Below are positions 1 through 5,793 of a stretch of 10,014 bases of DNA, piece by piece. The position numbers and the translations under genes are program-made. Origin of the DNA: Candidatus Altarchaeales archaeon (lineage in GTDB: Archaea; Altiarchaeota; Altiarchaeia; IMC4; SCGC-AAA252-I15); NCBI GenBank assembly GCA_014729705.1, contig WJJK01000094.1, forward strand, positions 1 through 10,014. Reading direction: 5' to 3'. How positions within the stretch are numbered: the stretch's first letter is position 1; the number at the start of each line of letters is the position of its first letter. Under the pieces are notes generated by a model. It ran no database searches, had not been told where the DNA came from, and saw only the letters and a program-made list of their open reading frames with translations.

Positions 1-326
1 AAATAGTGGATCAGGCAACCGACCCCTGGGGCATAGACGTAACCGCAATAGAACTACAGGACATAGAACTACCGGAAAACATGAAACGCACCATGGCCAA
101 ACAAGCCGAAGCCGAAAGAGAAAAACGGGCGACGATAATCAAGGCCACAGGGGAAGTCATAGCGTCAAAGAACCTGCAGAAGGCTGCTAAAACCCTACAT
201 AAAATCGAGGGGGCACTGCACCTTAGAACCCTTCACAGCCTAAACGACATGAGCTCGGATCAATCTAACACCATCGTATTCGTAACCCCGCTTGAAGTGC
301 TTAGGGCGTTGGAGGAGGTGGATTAA
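1..326 (+). CDS. Stomatin-like SPFH (band 7) protein, C-terminal part, cut by window edge
   Basis: The reading frame is open from the left edge (first full codon at base 3) to TAA at 324-326, so this is the last ~107 codons of a longer gene. The visible start holds the most conserved slipin signature, ATDPWGI followed by ELPENMKR and an Ala/Glu/Arg-rich coiled-coil stretch (KQAEAEREKRA). The C-terminal slipin tail follows, with GALHLRTLHS and a short hydrophobic end (TIVFVTPLEVL). SPFH proteins oligomerise at membranes and often work with a membrane protease (NfeD type); none is visible here. The gene ends directly against a second paralogue at 327, and its last codons (311-320, GGAGGAGGTG) supply that gene's ribosome binding site. 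GTG at base 6 is an internal Val codon, not a start. The first 130 bases match the paralogue exactly. Seen: motifs and identity. Inferred: membrane scaffold role. Confidence 0.88.
   Translation, partial: IVDQATDPWGIDVTAIELQDIELPENMKRTMAKQAEAEREKRATIIKATGEVIASKNLQKAAKTLHKIEGALHLRTLHSLNDMSSDQSNTIVFVTPLEVLRALEEVD
2..131 (+). repeat. Direct repeat copy A, 130 bp, inside first SPFH gene
   Basis: Bases 2-131 are identical, base for base, to 698-827 (offset 696). The identity stops sharply after the shared GCG codon on the right. On the left it is interrupted at base 1 (A here, G at 697), but the window edge hides whether it continues. Beyond the block the two proteins are only about 58% identical by eye. 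Confidence 0.97.
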
Positions 327-1049
327 ATGGCTTTCTTCAAAATTATAAACCAATACGAGCGGGGGGTTTTGTTCACCTTCGGCAGATACACTACGACGCT
401 TTCCCCGGGATTAAACGTTTACATACCCCTACTGCAGGACATACGGGTTGTGGACACTAGGGTTAAGACCATAGACATACCTAAACAAGAGATCATGACA
501 AAAGACAACGTGCCGGTGAACATTAACGCAGTCATATATTTCAAAATAAAGAACGCCGAAAACGCTGTGCTTAAGGTGGTGGATGTGATATACGCTACCT
601 CTAAATACGGGCAAGCCGCCTTAAGGAATGTGACGGGTGAGGCGGAGTTAGACGAGCTATTAACGGAGAGACAGAAGTTAGCTGAAAAATTAAGGAGAAT
701 AGTGGATCAGGCAACCGACCCCTGGGGCATAGACGTAACCGCAATAGAACTACAGGACATAGAACTACCGGAAAACATGAAACGCACCATGGCCAAACAA
801 GCCGAAGCCGAAAGAGAAAAACGGGCGGTAATCATAAACTCGGAAGGCGAGGTTGAGGCCGCGAAAAACATCGCCCAAGCCTCCAAGAACCTGTATTCCG
901 CTCCAGGGGCACTGCACCTTAGAACATTACACAGCATAAACGATTTATCCAGCGACAACAGCAACACCCTAGTATACGCGCTTCCCATAGAGCTTCTAAG
1001 GGGTATTGAGAGGCTGACGGATTTCCTTGAGGATAAAAACAAAAAATGA
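327..1049 (+). CDS. Stomatin/prohibitin-like SPFH (band 7) protein, complete paralogue
   Basis: This 240-aa protein follows the slipin pattern along its length. It has NQYERGVLFTFGR near residues 8-20, a PGLN.YIPLLQDIRVVDTR core, NVPVNINAVIYFK around 61-74, YATSKYGQAALR, ELDELLTERQKL, ATDPWGIDVTAIE around 128-140, a coiled-coil A/E/R stretch and a C-terminal SNTLVYALPIELL segment. Slipins form ring-like membrane oligomers that often partner an NfeD protease; no such gene is seen nearby. The usual N-terminal hydrophobic hairpin is absent: only MAFFKII precedes the SPFH core, so membrane attachment would have to be peripheral or through oligomerisation. ATG follows the previous TAA directly, with the strong Shine-Dalgarno GGAGGAGGTG at 311-320, so translation is probably coupled. 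It shares 130 identical bases with the upstream gene. Family assignment is firm; cellular role is inferred. Confidence 0.9.
   Translation: MAFFKIINQYERGVLFTFGRYTTTLSPGLNVYIPLLQDIRVVDTRVKTIDIPKQEIMTKDNVPVNINAVIYFKIKNAENAVLKVVDVIYATSKYGQAALRNVTGEAELDELLTERQKLAEKLRRIVDQATDPWGIDVTAIELQDIELPENMKRTMAKQAEAEREKRAVIINSEGEVEAAKNIAQASKNLYSAPGALHLRTLHSINDLSSDNSNTLVYALPIELLRGIERLTDFLEDKNKK
698..827 (+). repeat. Direct repeat copy B, 130 bp, inside second SPFH gene
   Basis: This is the partner of bases 2-131, in the same codon phase. It covers the ATDPWGI signature through the start of the coiled coil. A further short identical stretch (GGGGCACTGCACCTTAGAAC, near 204-223 and 905-924) lies in the diverged tails. 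Confidence 0.97.
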
Positions 1050-1444
1050 TTAAAAAAAAGACACAACAAATGCCTGCCCCCTCCGAGGCTTTGCTTGAGA
1101 GGCGGGCTCAAATACAAAAGGAGGCATTAAAGGTTAACCCCGATAAGATCAGGGAAAACGCGGAAAAAATCACTGAGATACTAACGGAACTTAAAGGCGA
1201 CGACGAAGTCCACCAAAAAGTTGAAACCCGGGGTGCGGTGAAAGTCGACATCGGCGACGCAGACCAAAAAAAATGGTTTCTCGTGGTATCGGCTGGAAGA
1301 GAGAAAAACAACCTAGACGTAAGATACACTCCTGAGAACGCCCGCTTTGAAATGGATTCATTCTCCTCAAGCCCAGGTAGACTGGCCCACCACTTCACAG
1401 CAGATGAGGTAAGGCAAAGGATAAACAAGGCATTCAAAACCTAG
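1046..1444 (+). CDS. Small conserved-looking hypothetical protein, 132 aa
   Basis: I do not recognise this protein. Its ATG overlaps the stop of the preceding SPFH gene (ATGA, 1046-1049), so it probably belongs to the same operon and is translated by coupling; a weak TGAGGA lies about 12 nt upstream. The first ~15 residues are basic (MIKKK). Residues ~15-50 look like a charged amphipathic helix or coiled coil. From about residue 60 a mixed segment with alternating hydrophobic residues (KWFLVVSAG, LDVRY) suggests a small beta-sheet domain, followed by a C-terminal helix (ADEVRQRINKAF). There is no membrane segment, signal peptide or metal-binding motif. A start at the Met at residue 9 is possible but has no ribosome binding site. 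The operon position suggests a partner of the SPFH proteins, which is inference only. Confidence 0.7.
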   Translation: MIKKKTQQMPAPSEALLERRAQIQKEALKVNPDKIRENAEKITEILTELKGDDEVHQKVETRGAVKVDIGDADQKKWFLVVSAGREKNNLDVRYTPENARFEMDSFSSSPGRLAHHFTADEVRQRINKAFKT

Positions 1445-1449
1445 AAATA

Positions 1450-1459
1450 TTTTTATATC
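1450..1459 (+). promoter_or_regulatory. TATA-like box upstream of a possible microprotein
   Basis: TTTTTATATC lies just after the hypothetical gene's stop. It is a good match to the archaeal TATA element, and transcription would be expected to start about 25 nt on, near 1480, just before the ATG at 1492. The T run may also help end the upstream operon. Confidence 0.4.
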
Positions 1460-1491
1460 TTCTTTCACATAAGCTTGGGTTTAGTTTGTGG

Positions 1492-1611
1492 ATGGGGGAA
1501 CAATATTTAGGTGTGTGTAATCCCATGGAAGACCGGAATTATGTTTTAGTGGGGCTTGGTGTCTTGCTTTTATTGTTGAGCCTCACAATAGATGTCGCAA
1601 GCCTTATTTAA
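1492..1611 (+). CDS. Possible one-helix membrane microprotein (28-39 aa)
   Basis: A short frame in an otherwise gene-free gap runs from ATG 1492 (39 aa) or ATG 1525 (28 aa) to TAA at 1609-1611. The shorter form starts with a charged MEDRNY and continues as one uninterrupted hydrophobic stretch (VLVGLGVLLLLLSLTI) ending DVASLI, long enough for a single transmembrane helix. AGGTG at 1509-1513 lies 11 nt before ATG 1525, which favours the 28-aa start. A TATA-like box at 1450-1459 would place the transcript start near 1480 and also allow the longer form. Single-helix microproteins are common and easily missed, but a short hydrophobic frame can arise by chance, so this stays tentative. The function is unknown. 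Confidence 0.4.
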   Translation: MGEQYLGVCNPMEDRNYVLVGLGVLLLLLSLTIDVASLI

Positions 1612-1612
1612 G
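1603..1612 (+). promoter_or_regulatory. TATA-like box for the Cys-repeat surface protein
   Basis: CTTATTTAAG is centred about 31 nt before ATG 1639, which would put the transcript start within a few bases of the start codon. No Shine-Dalgarno precedes that ATG, so near-leaderless expression fits. The box overlaps the end of the possible microprotein frame. Confidence 0.4.
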
Positions 1613-1638
1613 AGGCTTAGGGTAAGAATTAATCGGCG

Positions 1639-2331
1639 ATGAGGAGGTTACTGATAATATTAATAGCCTTAGTTTTAGCTGCCGCAGGCGGATACTATTA
1701 TTTCTTTATGACAGAGGATAACCCCTGTGCAAACGGCATACAGGATCCGGGGGAGGAAGACGTGGACTGCGGGGGACCATGTGAACCCTGTCCGACGTGT
1801 CAAGACGGCATACAAAACCAGGGGGAGGGGGGAATAGATTGTGGCGGTCCCTGCCCAGATTGCATAAGCTGTAAAGATGGCGTTAGAAATCAGGGGGAAA
1901 CCGATGTGGACTGCGGGGGACCGTGTGAACCCTGCCCCGGCATACTATGCGGGTTCCTCGGCGAGGGAGTGGCCTTCACCGTTGAAGGCTCTGAATTAAA
2001 GGCTGAATCAATAAAGAAAGCCTTCCTCAACACCACCTCGGATCGTATATACCTCGACCCTCAGAGAAAAGCCTATCAACACGTAGCCTTCCGCTGCAGG
2101 TGGGGAGGGGAAGTGGGGGAACAGGTTAACCTTTATTATTGTATGGGCAATTACACGGCACCCCAGCTTAAGCCGGATAACACCATCTACGGATACGTAC
2201 ACAAAATATTTAAGGTGGGATTCAACGTCAAAGGGGAAACAAACAACTCAACCGAAAAAACAAACACTAAACTAACTACCGCCTACGTTGACTACAACTG
2301 CTTGAAAGCCAAGAAACCCGATTACGCCTAA
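1639..2331 (+). CDS. Membrane-anchored extracellular protein with three Cys-rich DCGGPC repeats
   Basis: This is a 230-aa protein. Residues 1-23 are MRR followed by a hydrophobic helix, a signal anchor or signal peptide; no lipobox is visible. Residues 30-101 are three back-to-back 24-residue repeats of the form C-x-[ND]-G-[IV]-x-[ND]-x-G-E-x-x-[VI]-D-C-G-G-P-C-x-x-C, each with four cysteines. Residues 104-230 form an unrecognised domain with further cysteines and several N-x-S/T sequons (FLNTTS, GNYT, NNST), which in archaea may be N-glycosylated. DCGG[PS]C repeats of this type occur in secreted or surface proteins of archaea and bacteria, usually next to a binding or structural domain. The twelve regularly spaced cysteines are likely disulfide-bonded outside the cell, although metal binding cannot be excluded. 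It stands alone on the + strand, convergent with pyrG. Topology is fairly firm; function is unknown. Confidence 0.85.
   Translation: MRRLLIILIALVLAAAGGYYYFFMTEDNPCANGIQDPGEEDVDCGGPCEPCPTCQDGIQNQGEGGIDCGGPCPDCISCKDGVRNQGETDVDCGGPCEPCPGILCGFLGEGVAFTVEGSELKAESIKKAFLNTTSDRIYLDPQRKAYQHVAFRCRWGGEVGEQVNLYYCMGNYTAPQLKPDNTIYGYVHKIFKVGFNVKGETNNSTEKTNTKLTTAYVDYNCLKAKKPDYA
1726..1941 (+). repeat. Three tandem 72-bp (24-codon) Cys-rich repeats
   Basis: The units lie at 1726-1797, 1798-1869 and 1870-1941. Units 1 and 3 are the most alike: 1759-1790 and 1903-1934 differ at only two third-codon positions over 32 bases, suggesting fairly recent duplication or conversion. The middle unit is more diverged (GEGGID, PCPDC). 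Confidence 0.9.
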
Positions 2332-2338
2332 AAAAAAA
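2330..2338 (-). terminator. Oligo-T terminator for pyrG (minus strand)
   Basis: Nine A residues on the + strand read as T9 on the minus strand, starting 8 nt after the pyrG stop codon. This is a typical archaeal U-tract terminator. It overlaps the TAA of the convergent Cys-repeat gene. Confidence 0.6.
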
Positions 2339-2345
2339 TAGTTGA

Positions 2346-3917
2346 CTAATTTTTTTTCAACGCCGCCTTAACCAACCCCACGAACAAGGGGGCGGGGTGT
2401 TCTATGCGGCTTCTGAATTCAGGGTGGAATTGGCTTGCAATAAAATAGGGGTGACCAGGCACCTCAAGTATCTCCATTAACTGTCTTTCCTCATACACCC
2501 CGCTGAAAACCAGGCCGTTTTTCTCAAGGATGCTTATGAAATCATGGTTAACCTCCCAGCGGTGCCTGTGTCTTTCGCTTATTTTTTTATCGTCATAGAT
2601 CTTGCCTGCAAGGGATTTATCCTTAAGCGTGCAGGGGTAGGCTCCAAGGCGCATGGTACCGCCCTTATCGTGTATGTTTTTCTGCTCCTCAATCAAGTCG
2701 ATGACTGGGTAGGGGGTTTGGGGATCGGTTTCAGTGGTGTTAGCCTTCTTCAAGCCGCACACGTTCCTGGCGTACTCGATGACCGCAACCTGAAACCCCA
2801 GGCAGATGCCCAGAAAAGGCACATTATTTTCTCTGGCGTATTTCACGGCCTTGATTTTGCCTTCCACGCCACGGCTTCCGAAGCCTCCGGGAACAAGAAG
2901 AGCATCCACCTTCTTATAGTCTCTTAGCGTGGCCTCATCGCTTTCAATCCAGATGCACTCAACATGAGCCTTATTATGTATCCCCGCGTGCTTCAAAGAC
3001 TCCTTAATGCTTAAGTAGGCATCCTCCAAGCCAGTGTATTTACCGACTATACCTATCTTAACTTGTTTAGTGCATTTATTGATTTTGTCCACTAGATTAT
3101 CCCAGCGGAATGTGTAGGGTGGTGCGGGCTTCAAACCCATCTTCTTTATTATCAACCCAGCTAGATCTTGTTTAGTCAACTCCATGGGCAAAAAATAAAT
3201 GTCTTCAAGATCCTGGTTGCTTAAAACATCCCTCTCACTCACACCGCAGAATAAGGCTATCTTCTTTTTAGTCTCCTCTGCCAGGGGCATCTGGCTTCTG
3301 CCGATCACGATATCAGGTTGTATCCCCAAAGCCAAAAGCTCTTTCACACTATGCTGTGTTGGCTTAGTCTTCTGCTCCCCTGAGAGGATGACTGGTATGT
3401 AGGATAAATGTATGAAAAGGAAATTATTCCCGTTCTCCCTGGAAAGCTGTCTTAAAGCTTCGATGAAAACGCGGTTCTCAATGTCCCCCACAGTACCCCC
3501 CACCTCTATGAGGACTATGTCGGCTTTGCTGTTGAATCGGCGGATCCGATCGTTTATTTCATCTGTTACGTGGGGGATTATTTGAACCGTCTTACCTAGG
3601 TATTTGCCTTCCCTCTCTTTCTCTATAACCGTTTTGTATACGCTGCCTGTGGTGATATTGGATTCCCCTGTTAAGTCGACGTTAAGAAATCTTTCATAGT
3701 GGCCAAGGTCCAGGTCGGTTTCAGCTCCGTCATCTAATACGAACACCTCCCCGTGTTCATAGGGGTTCATGGTGCCGGGGTCCACGTTAACGTAGCCGTC
3801 GATTTTAAGGGGTAGAACCTTGTATCCTCGGTCTTTCAGTATCCGGCCTATTGAGGCCGTAGTCACTCCCTTGCCTAAACCGCTTAACACGCCGCCGGTT
3901 ACAACAATACACTTCAA
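2346..3917 (-). CDS. pyrG: CTP synthase (glutamine-hydrolysing)
   Basis: This 523-aa protein makes CTP from UTP, ATP and glutamine in the cytoplasm, the last step of pyrimidine nucleotide synthesis. The N-terminal synthetase domain (about 1-267) has the P-loop GGVLSGLGKG (8-17), HGEVFVLDDG, the metal-binding DLDLGHYERF segment (Asp70), E138 in LIEVGGTVGD, and SGEQKTKPTQHSVKEL. The class I glutamine amidotransferase domain (about 286-523) has the oxyanion-loop PGGFGSRG, the nucleophile Cys372 in GICLG, and catalytic His498 and Glu500 in QFHPEF. Length is normal. The start is TTG at 3915-3917: no in-frame ATG lies upstream, family alignment fits, and GGGGTG (minus strand, 3926-3931) sits 8 nt before it. 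One small oddity is KIDGY at 38-42, where most family members have K-x-D-P-Y. It lies 58 bp after glmS on the same strand. Confidence 0.97.
   Translation of the reverse strand: MKCIVVTGGVLSGLGKGVTTASIGRILKDRGYKVLPLKIDGYVNVDPGTMNPYEHGEVFVLDDGAETDLDLGHYERFLNVDLTGESNITTGSVYKTVIEKEREGKYLGKTVQIIPHVTDEINDRIRRFNSKADIVLIEVGGTVGDIENRVFIEALRQLSRENGNNFLFIHLSYIPVILSGEQKTKPTQHSVKELLALGIQPDIVIGRSQMPLAEETKKKIALFCGVSERDVLSNQDLEDIYFLPMELTKQDLAGLIIKKMGLKPAPPYTFRWDNLVDKINKCTKQVKIGIVGKYTGLEDAYLSIKESLKHAGIHNKAHVECIWIESDEATLRDYKKVDALLVPGGFGSRGVEGKIKAVKYARENNVPFLGICLGFQVAVIEYARNVCGLKKANTTETDPQTPYPVIDLIEEQKNIHDKGGTMRLGAYPCTLKDKSLAGKIYDDKKISERHRHRWEVNHDFISILEKNGLVFSGVYEERQLMEILEVPGHPYFIASQFHPEFRSRIEHPAPLFVGLVKAALKKN
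2350..2357 (+). terminator. Oligo-T terminator for the Cys-repeat gene (plus strand)
   Basis: Eight T residues on the + strand lie 19 nt after the surface-protein stop. They coincide with the Lys-Lys-Asn codons at the end of pyrG, so the two genes have interlocked terminators. Confidence 0.5.
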
Positions 3918-3952
3918 ATTAGGTACACCCCAACCAATAAAGATAGGAACAA

Positions 3953-3963
3953 CAAAATAAAAG
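3953..3963 (-). promoter_or_regulatory. Possible TATA box for pyrG
   Basis: On the minus strand this reads CTTTTATTTTG, centred about 40 nt before the TTG start. Transcription would begin near 3932, leaving a ~15-nt leader that just includes the GGGGTG ribosome binding site. pyrG may also be read through from glmS. Confidence 0.35.
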
Positions 3964-3975
3964 CAGATTAAACGA

Positions 3976-5745
3976 TTATTCCACGGTAACCGATTTAGCT
4001 AAATTACGGGGTTTATCCGGGTCAAGGCCCTTAAGCACGCTAAGGTAGTAGGCGAAAAGATGAAGAGGCACAATATTGACTAGGGGAGTCAACTCATCCT
4101 CAACTTCAGGCACAGGTATCGCCCCCCCCACTCCAACCGATTTCACGTTTGCGTCTCGGGCGCGAGCCTCCTGGATGTTTGAATTCATCTTGTCGTTTAG
4201 ATAAGTGTTCTGAAGCAACGCAATCACCGTCGTATCAGAATCCAAAACCGCGATGGGGCCGTGCTTCAACTCCCCTGCGGGATAGCCTTCAGCGTGTAGG
4301 TAGGTGATTTCCTTAAGCTTCAACGCGCCTTCAAGGGCTGTTGGATAGTTTAGGTTACGTCCTATGTAGAAAAATTTTTTTATGCCAGCCTGCTCTTCAG
4401 CAAGGGCCTTGATTCCATCACCCTCCAACACTTGCCTCAGCTTATCATCCAAGCGCTTAAGCTGTTCGAAAAGCAGTTTGAACCTCTCATCAGACAACTT
4501 TTTCTTCTGCCTGCAAACCAAAAAAGAAAGAACAGATAAAGCAGTGACCTGGCCTATGTATGCCTTGGTTGAGGCGACCGCAATCTCGGGGCCGGAGTAG
4601 GTATACGCTACGTCTTCTGTGAGGCGGGTGATGGTGGAACCGGATACGTTGACTATCGACGCTGTGTAGGCGCCCTTCTTTTTAGCTTGCTTCAGGGCCG
4701 CTATGGTATCGGCTGTCTCGCCCGACTGGCTGACTGCGATTATAGCGCAATCAGAGTCTAGTGTGTTGATTCCAGAGTATCTGAACTCAGAGGCTACTTG
4801 AGCCTCAGCATACACACCCTTGGATTCAAGCAGATACTTAGCTAGAAGGCCTGCGTGGTAGGCTGTTCCGCAGCCGACAAAAATCAGACGCTTCCGAGAA
4901 GATAATTTACCGGCTATCTCAGATAAGGCGGGTTCCGACCTTAAGGCGTTTTTTATGGCAGCAGGCTCCTCATGGATCTCCTTCAACATGAAGTGGTGGT
5001 AGCCTCCTTTCTGAGCGTCCTCAAGCTCCCACTCGATCTCCTCCACCCGAGGTTTTAGGGGGCTTCCATCACCGAGGTTGTAGAGTTTCACGGAATCTTT
5101 TTTCACCTCCCCGAATTGATGATCCCCTAGGAAGATGGCTTTGCGTGTTTCCCTAAGAAAAGCGGGGGCATCGGAGGCAATAAAATTCTCGTCAATCCCT
5201 AAACCAATTAATAGAGGGCTTTCCTTCCGAGCCACAAGAATTTTGTCGGGATGTTTGGTTGAGACCGCGCATATCGCATAGCTTCCCTCAAGGCGGGTGA
5301 GTGTCTTTCTGAAAGCCGAGGGGAAGTCCCCTTCATAGTTTTCCTCAATCAAGTGAGCTATAACTTCGGTGTCGGTGTCCGACTTAAATACGTGGCCGTC
5401 TTCAATCAACTGGGTTTTCAGGTTCTCATAGTTCTCTATGATTCCGTTGTGGGCTACCGCGAACTCCCCCCTACAGTCGGCGTGGGGGTGTGCGTTAACC
5501 TGGTTAGGCACTCCATGGGTAGCCCACCTAGTATGCCCCACCCCTATGTGGGATTGGCGTTTCTCTGGCTTAAGTTTAGCCCTAACCTGCGAAACCTTAC
5601 CCTTATCTTTGGGTAGTCTTATCTCGCCTCCCGCAAGATAGGCTATGCCTGCGGAATCATAACCCCTGTATTCAAGCCTCTCGAGCATGTCGAATAAAAG
5701 GGTTGGAGCGCTTTGACCTCCAATGTATCCGGTTATGCCGCACAT
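3976..5745 (-). CDS. glmS: Glutamine-fructose-6-phosphate aminotransferase (isomerising)
   Basis: This 589-aa enzyme converts fructose-6-phosphate and glutamine to glucosamine-6-phosphate, the entry to UDP-GlcNAc used for archaeal glycans and N-glycosylation. The start is fixed at ATG 5743-5745 because the nucleophile Cys must be residue 2 (MCGITGYIG); a longer in-frame extension to 5970 has no family similarity. The class II amidotransferase domain (about 1-220) shows EYRGYDSAGIA, GHTRWATHG, AHNGIIENY and SDTDTEVIAHL. Two SIS sugar-isomerase domains follow, with VGCGTAYHAG and SQSGETADT in the first, and TALEGALKLKE and AEGYPAGELKHGP in the second. The canonical end DPDKPRNLAKSVTVE is present. 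It is the first gene of a two-gene minus-strand group with pyrG; both consume glutamine, and both serve nucleotide-sugar and nucleotide supply. No leader Shine-Dalgarno is seen. Confidence 0.97.
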   Translation of the reverse strand: MCGITGYIGGQSAPTLLFDMLERLEYRGYDSAGIAYLAGGEIRLPKDKGKVSQVRAKLKPEKRQSHIGVGHTRWATHGVPNQVNAHPHADCRGEFAVAHNGIIENYENLKTQLIEDGHVFKSDTDTEVIAHLIEENYEGDFPSAFRKTLTRLEGSYAICAVSTKHPDKILVARKESPLLIGLGIDENFIASDAPAFLRETRKAIFLGDHQFGEVKKDSVKLYNLGDGSPLKPRVEEIEWELEDAQKGGYHHFMLKEIHEEPAAIKNALRSEPALSEIAGKLSSRKRLIFVGCGTAYHAGLLAKYLLESKGVYAEAQVASEFRYSGINTLDSDCAIIAVSQSGETADTIAALKQAKKKGAYTASIVNVSGSTITRLTEDVAYTYSGPEIAVASTKAYIGQVTALSVLSFLVCRQKKKLSDERFKLLFEQLKRLDDKLRQVLEGDGIKALAEEQAGIKKFFYIGRNLNYPTALEGALKLKEITYLHAEGYPAGELKHGPIAVLDSDTTVIALLQNTYLNDKMNSNIQEARARDANVKSVGVGGAIPVPEVEDELTPLVNIVPLHLFAYYLSVLKGLDPDKPRNLAKSVTVE

Positions 5746-5793
5746 ATTGTTTTTACTTTTAAGGAGTACGTGTCTAATAATTGTTGTAAGTTT
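5746..5793. promoter_or_regulatory. Divergent promoter region, glmS (-) and DHDPS-family operon (+)
   Basis: This 48-bp gap must hold both promoters. On the minus strand AATTATTAG (5774-5782) is centred about 33 nt before the glmS ATG. On the plus strand TACTTTTAAGG (5755-5765) is centred about 34 nt before ATG 5794. The two boxes face each other within ~20 bp, so initiation one way could compete with the other. Neither start has a usable Shine-Dalgarno site; AAGGAG at 5761-5766 lies too far from ATG 5794. Confidence 0.45.

Noticed and set aside
1..326. First SPFH gene as a pseudogene fragment
   Set aside because: The frame is intact to the window edge with a normal slipin C terminus; it is only cut by the window.
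707..1117. 136-codon minus-strand frame over the SPFH gene
   Set aside because: It is antisense to the slipin C terminus and spans two real genes; no plausible domain.
1726..1941. CRISPR-like or non-coding tandem repeat
   Set aside because: The repeats are codon-phased, have no spacers, and encode regular Cys4 modules in an open frame.
2544..2927. 127-codon plus-strand frame inside pyrG
   Set aside because: It is antisense to conserved amidotransferase-domain codons, with no start signal or protein features; a shadow frame.
5713..5793. Earlier start for the DHDPS-family gene
   Set aside because: The extra 27 residues overlap glmS coding sequence and do not resemble the family; MNSVYTG at 5794 fits the normal start.
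5746..5793. glmS ribozyme or riboswitch upstream of glmS
   Set aside because: Only 48 bp separate glmS from the divergent gene, too little for the ribozyme, and no matching core is seen; the ribozyme is also known from bacteria, not archaea.
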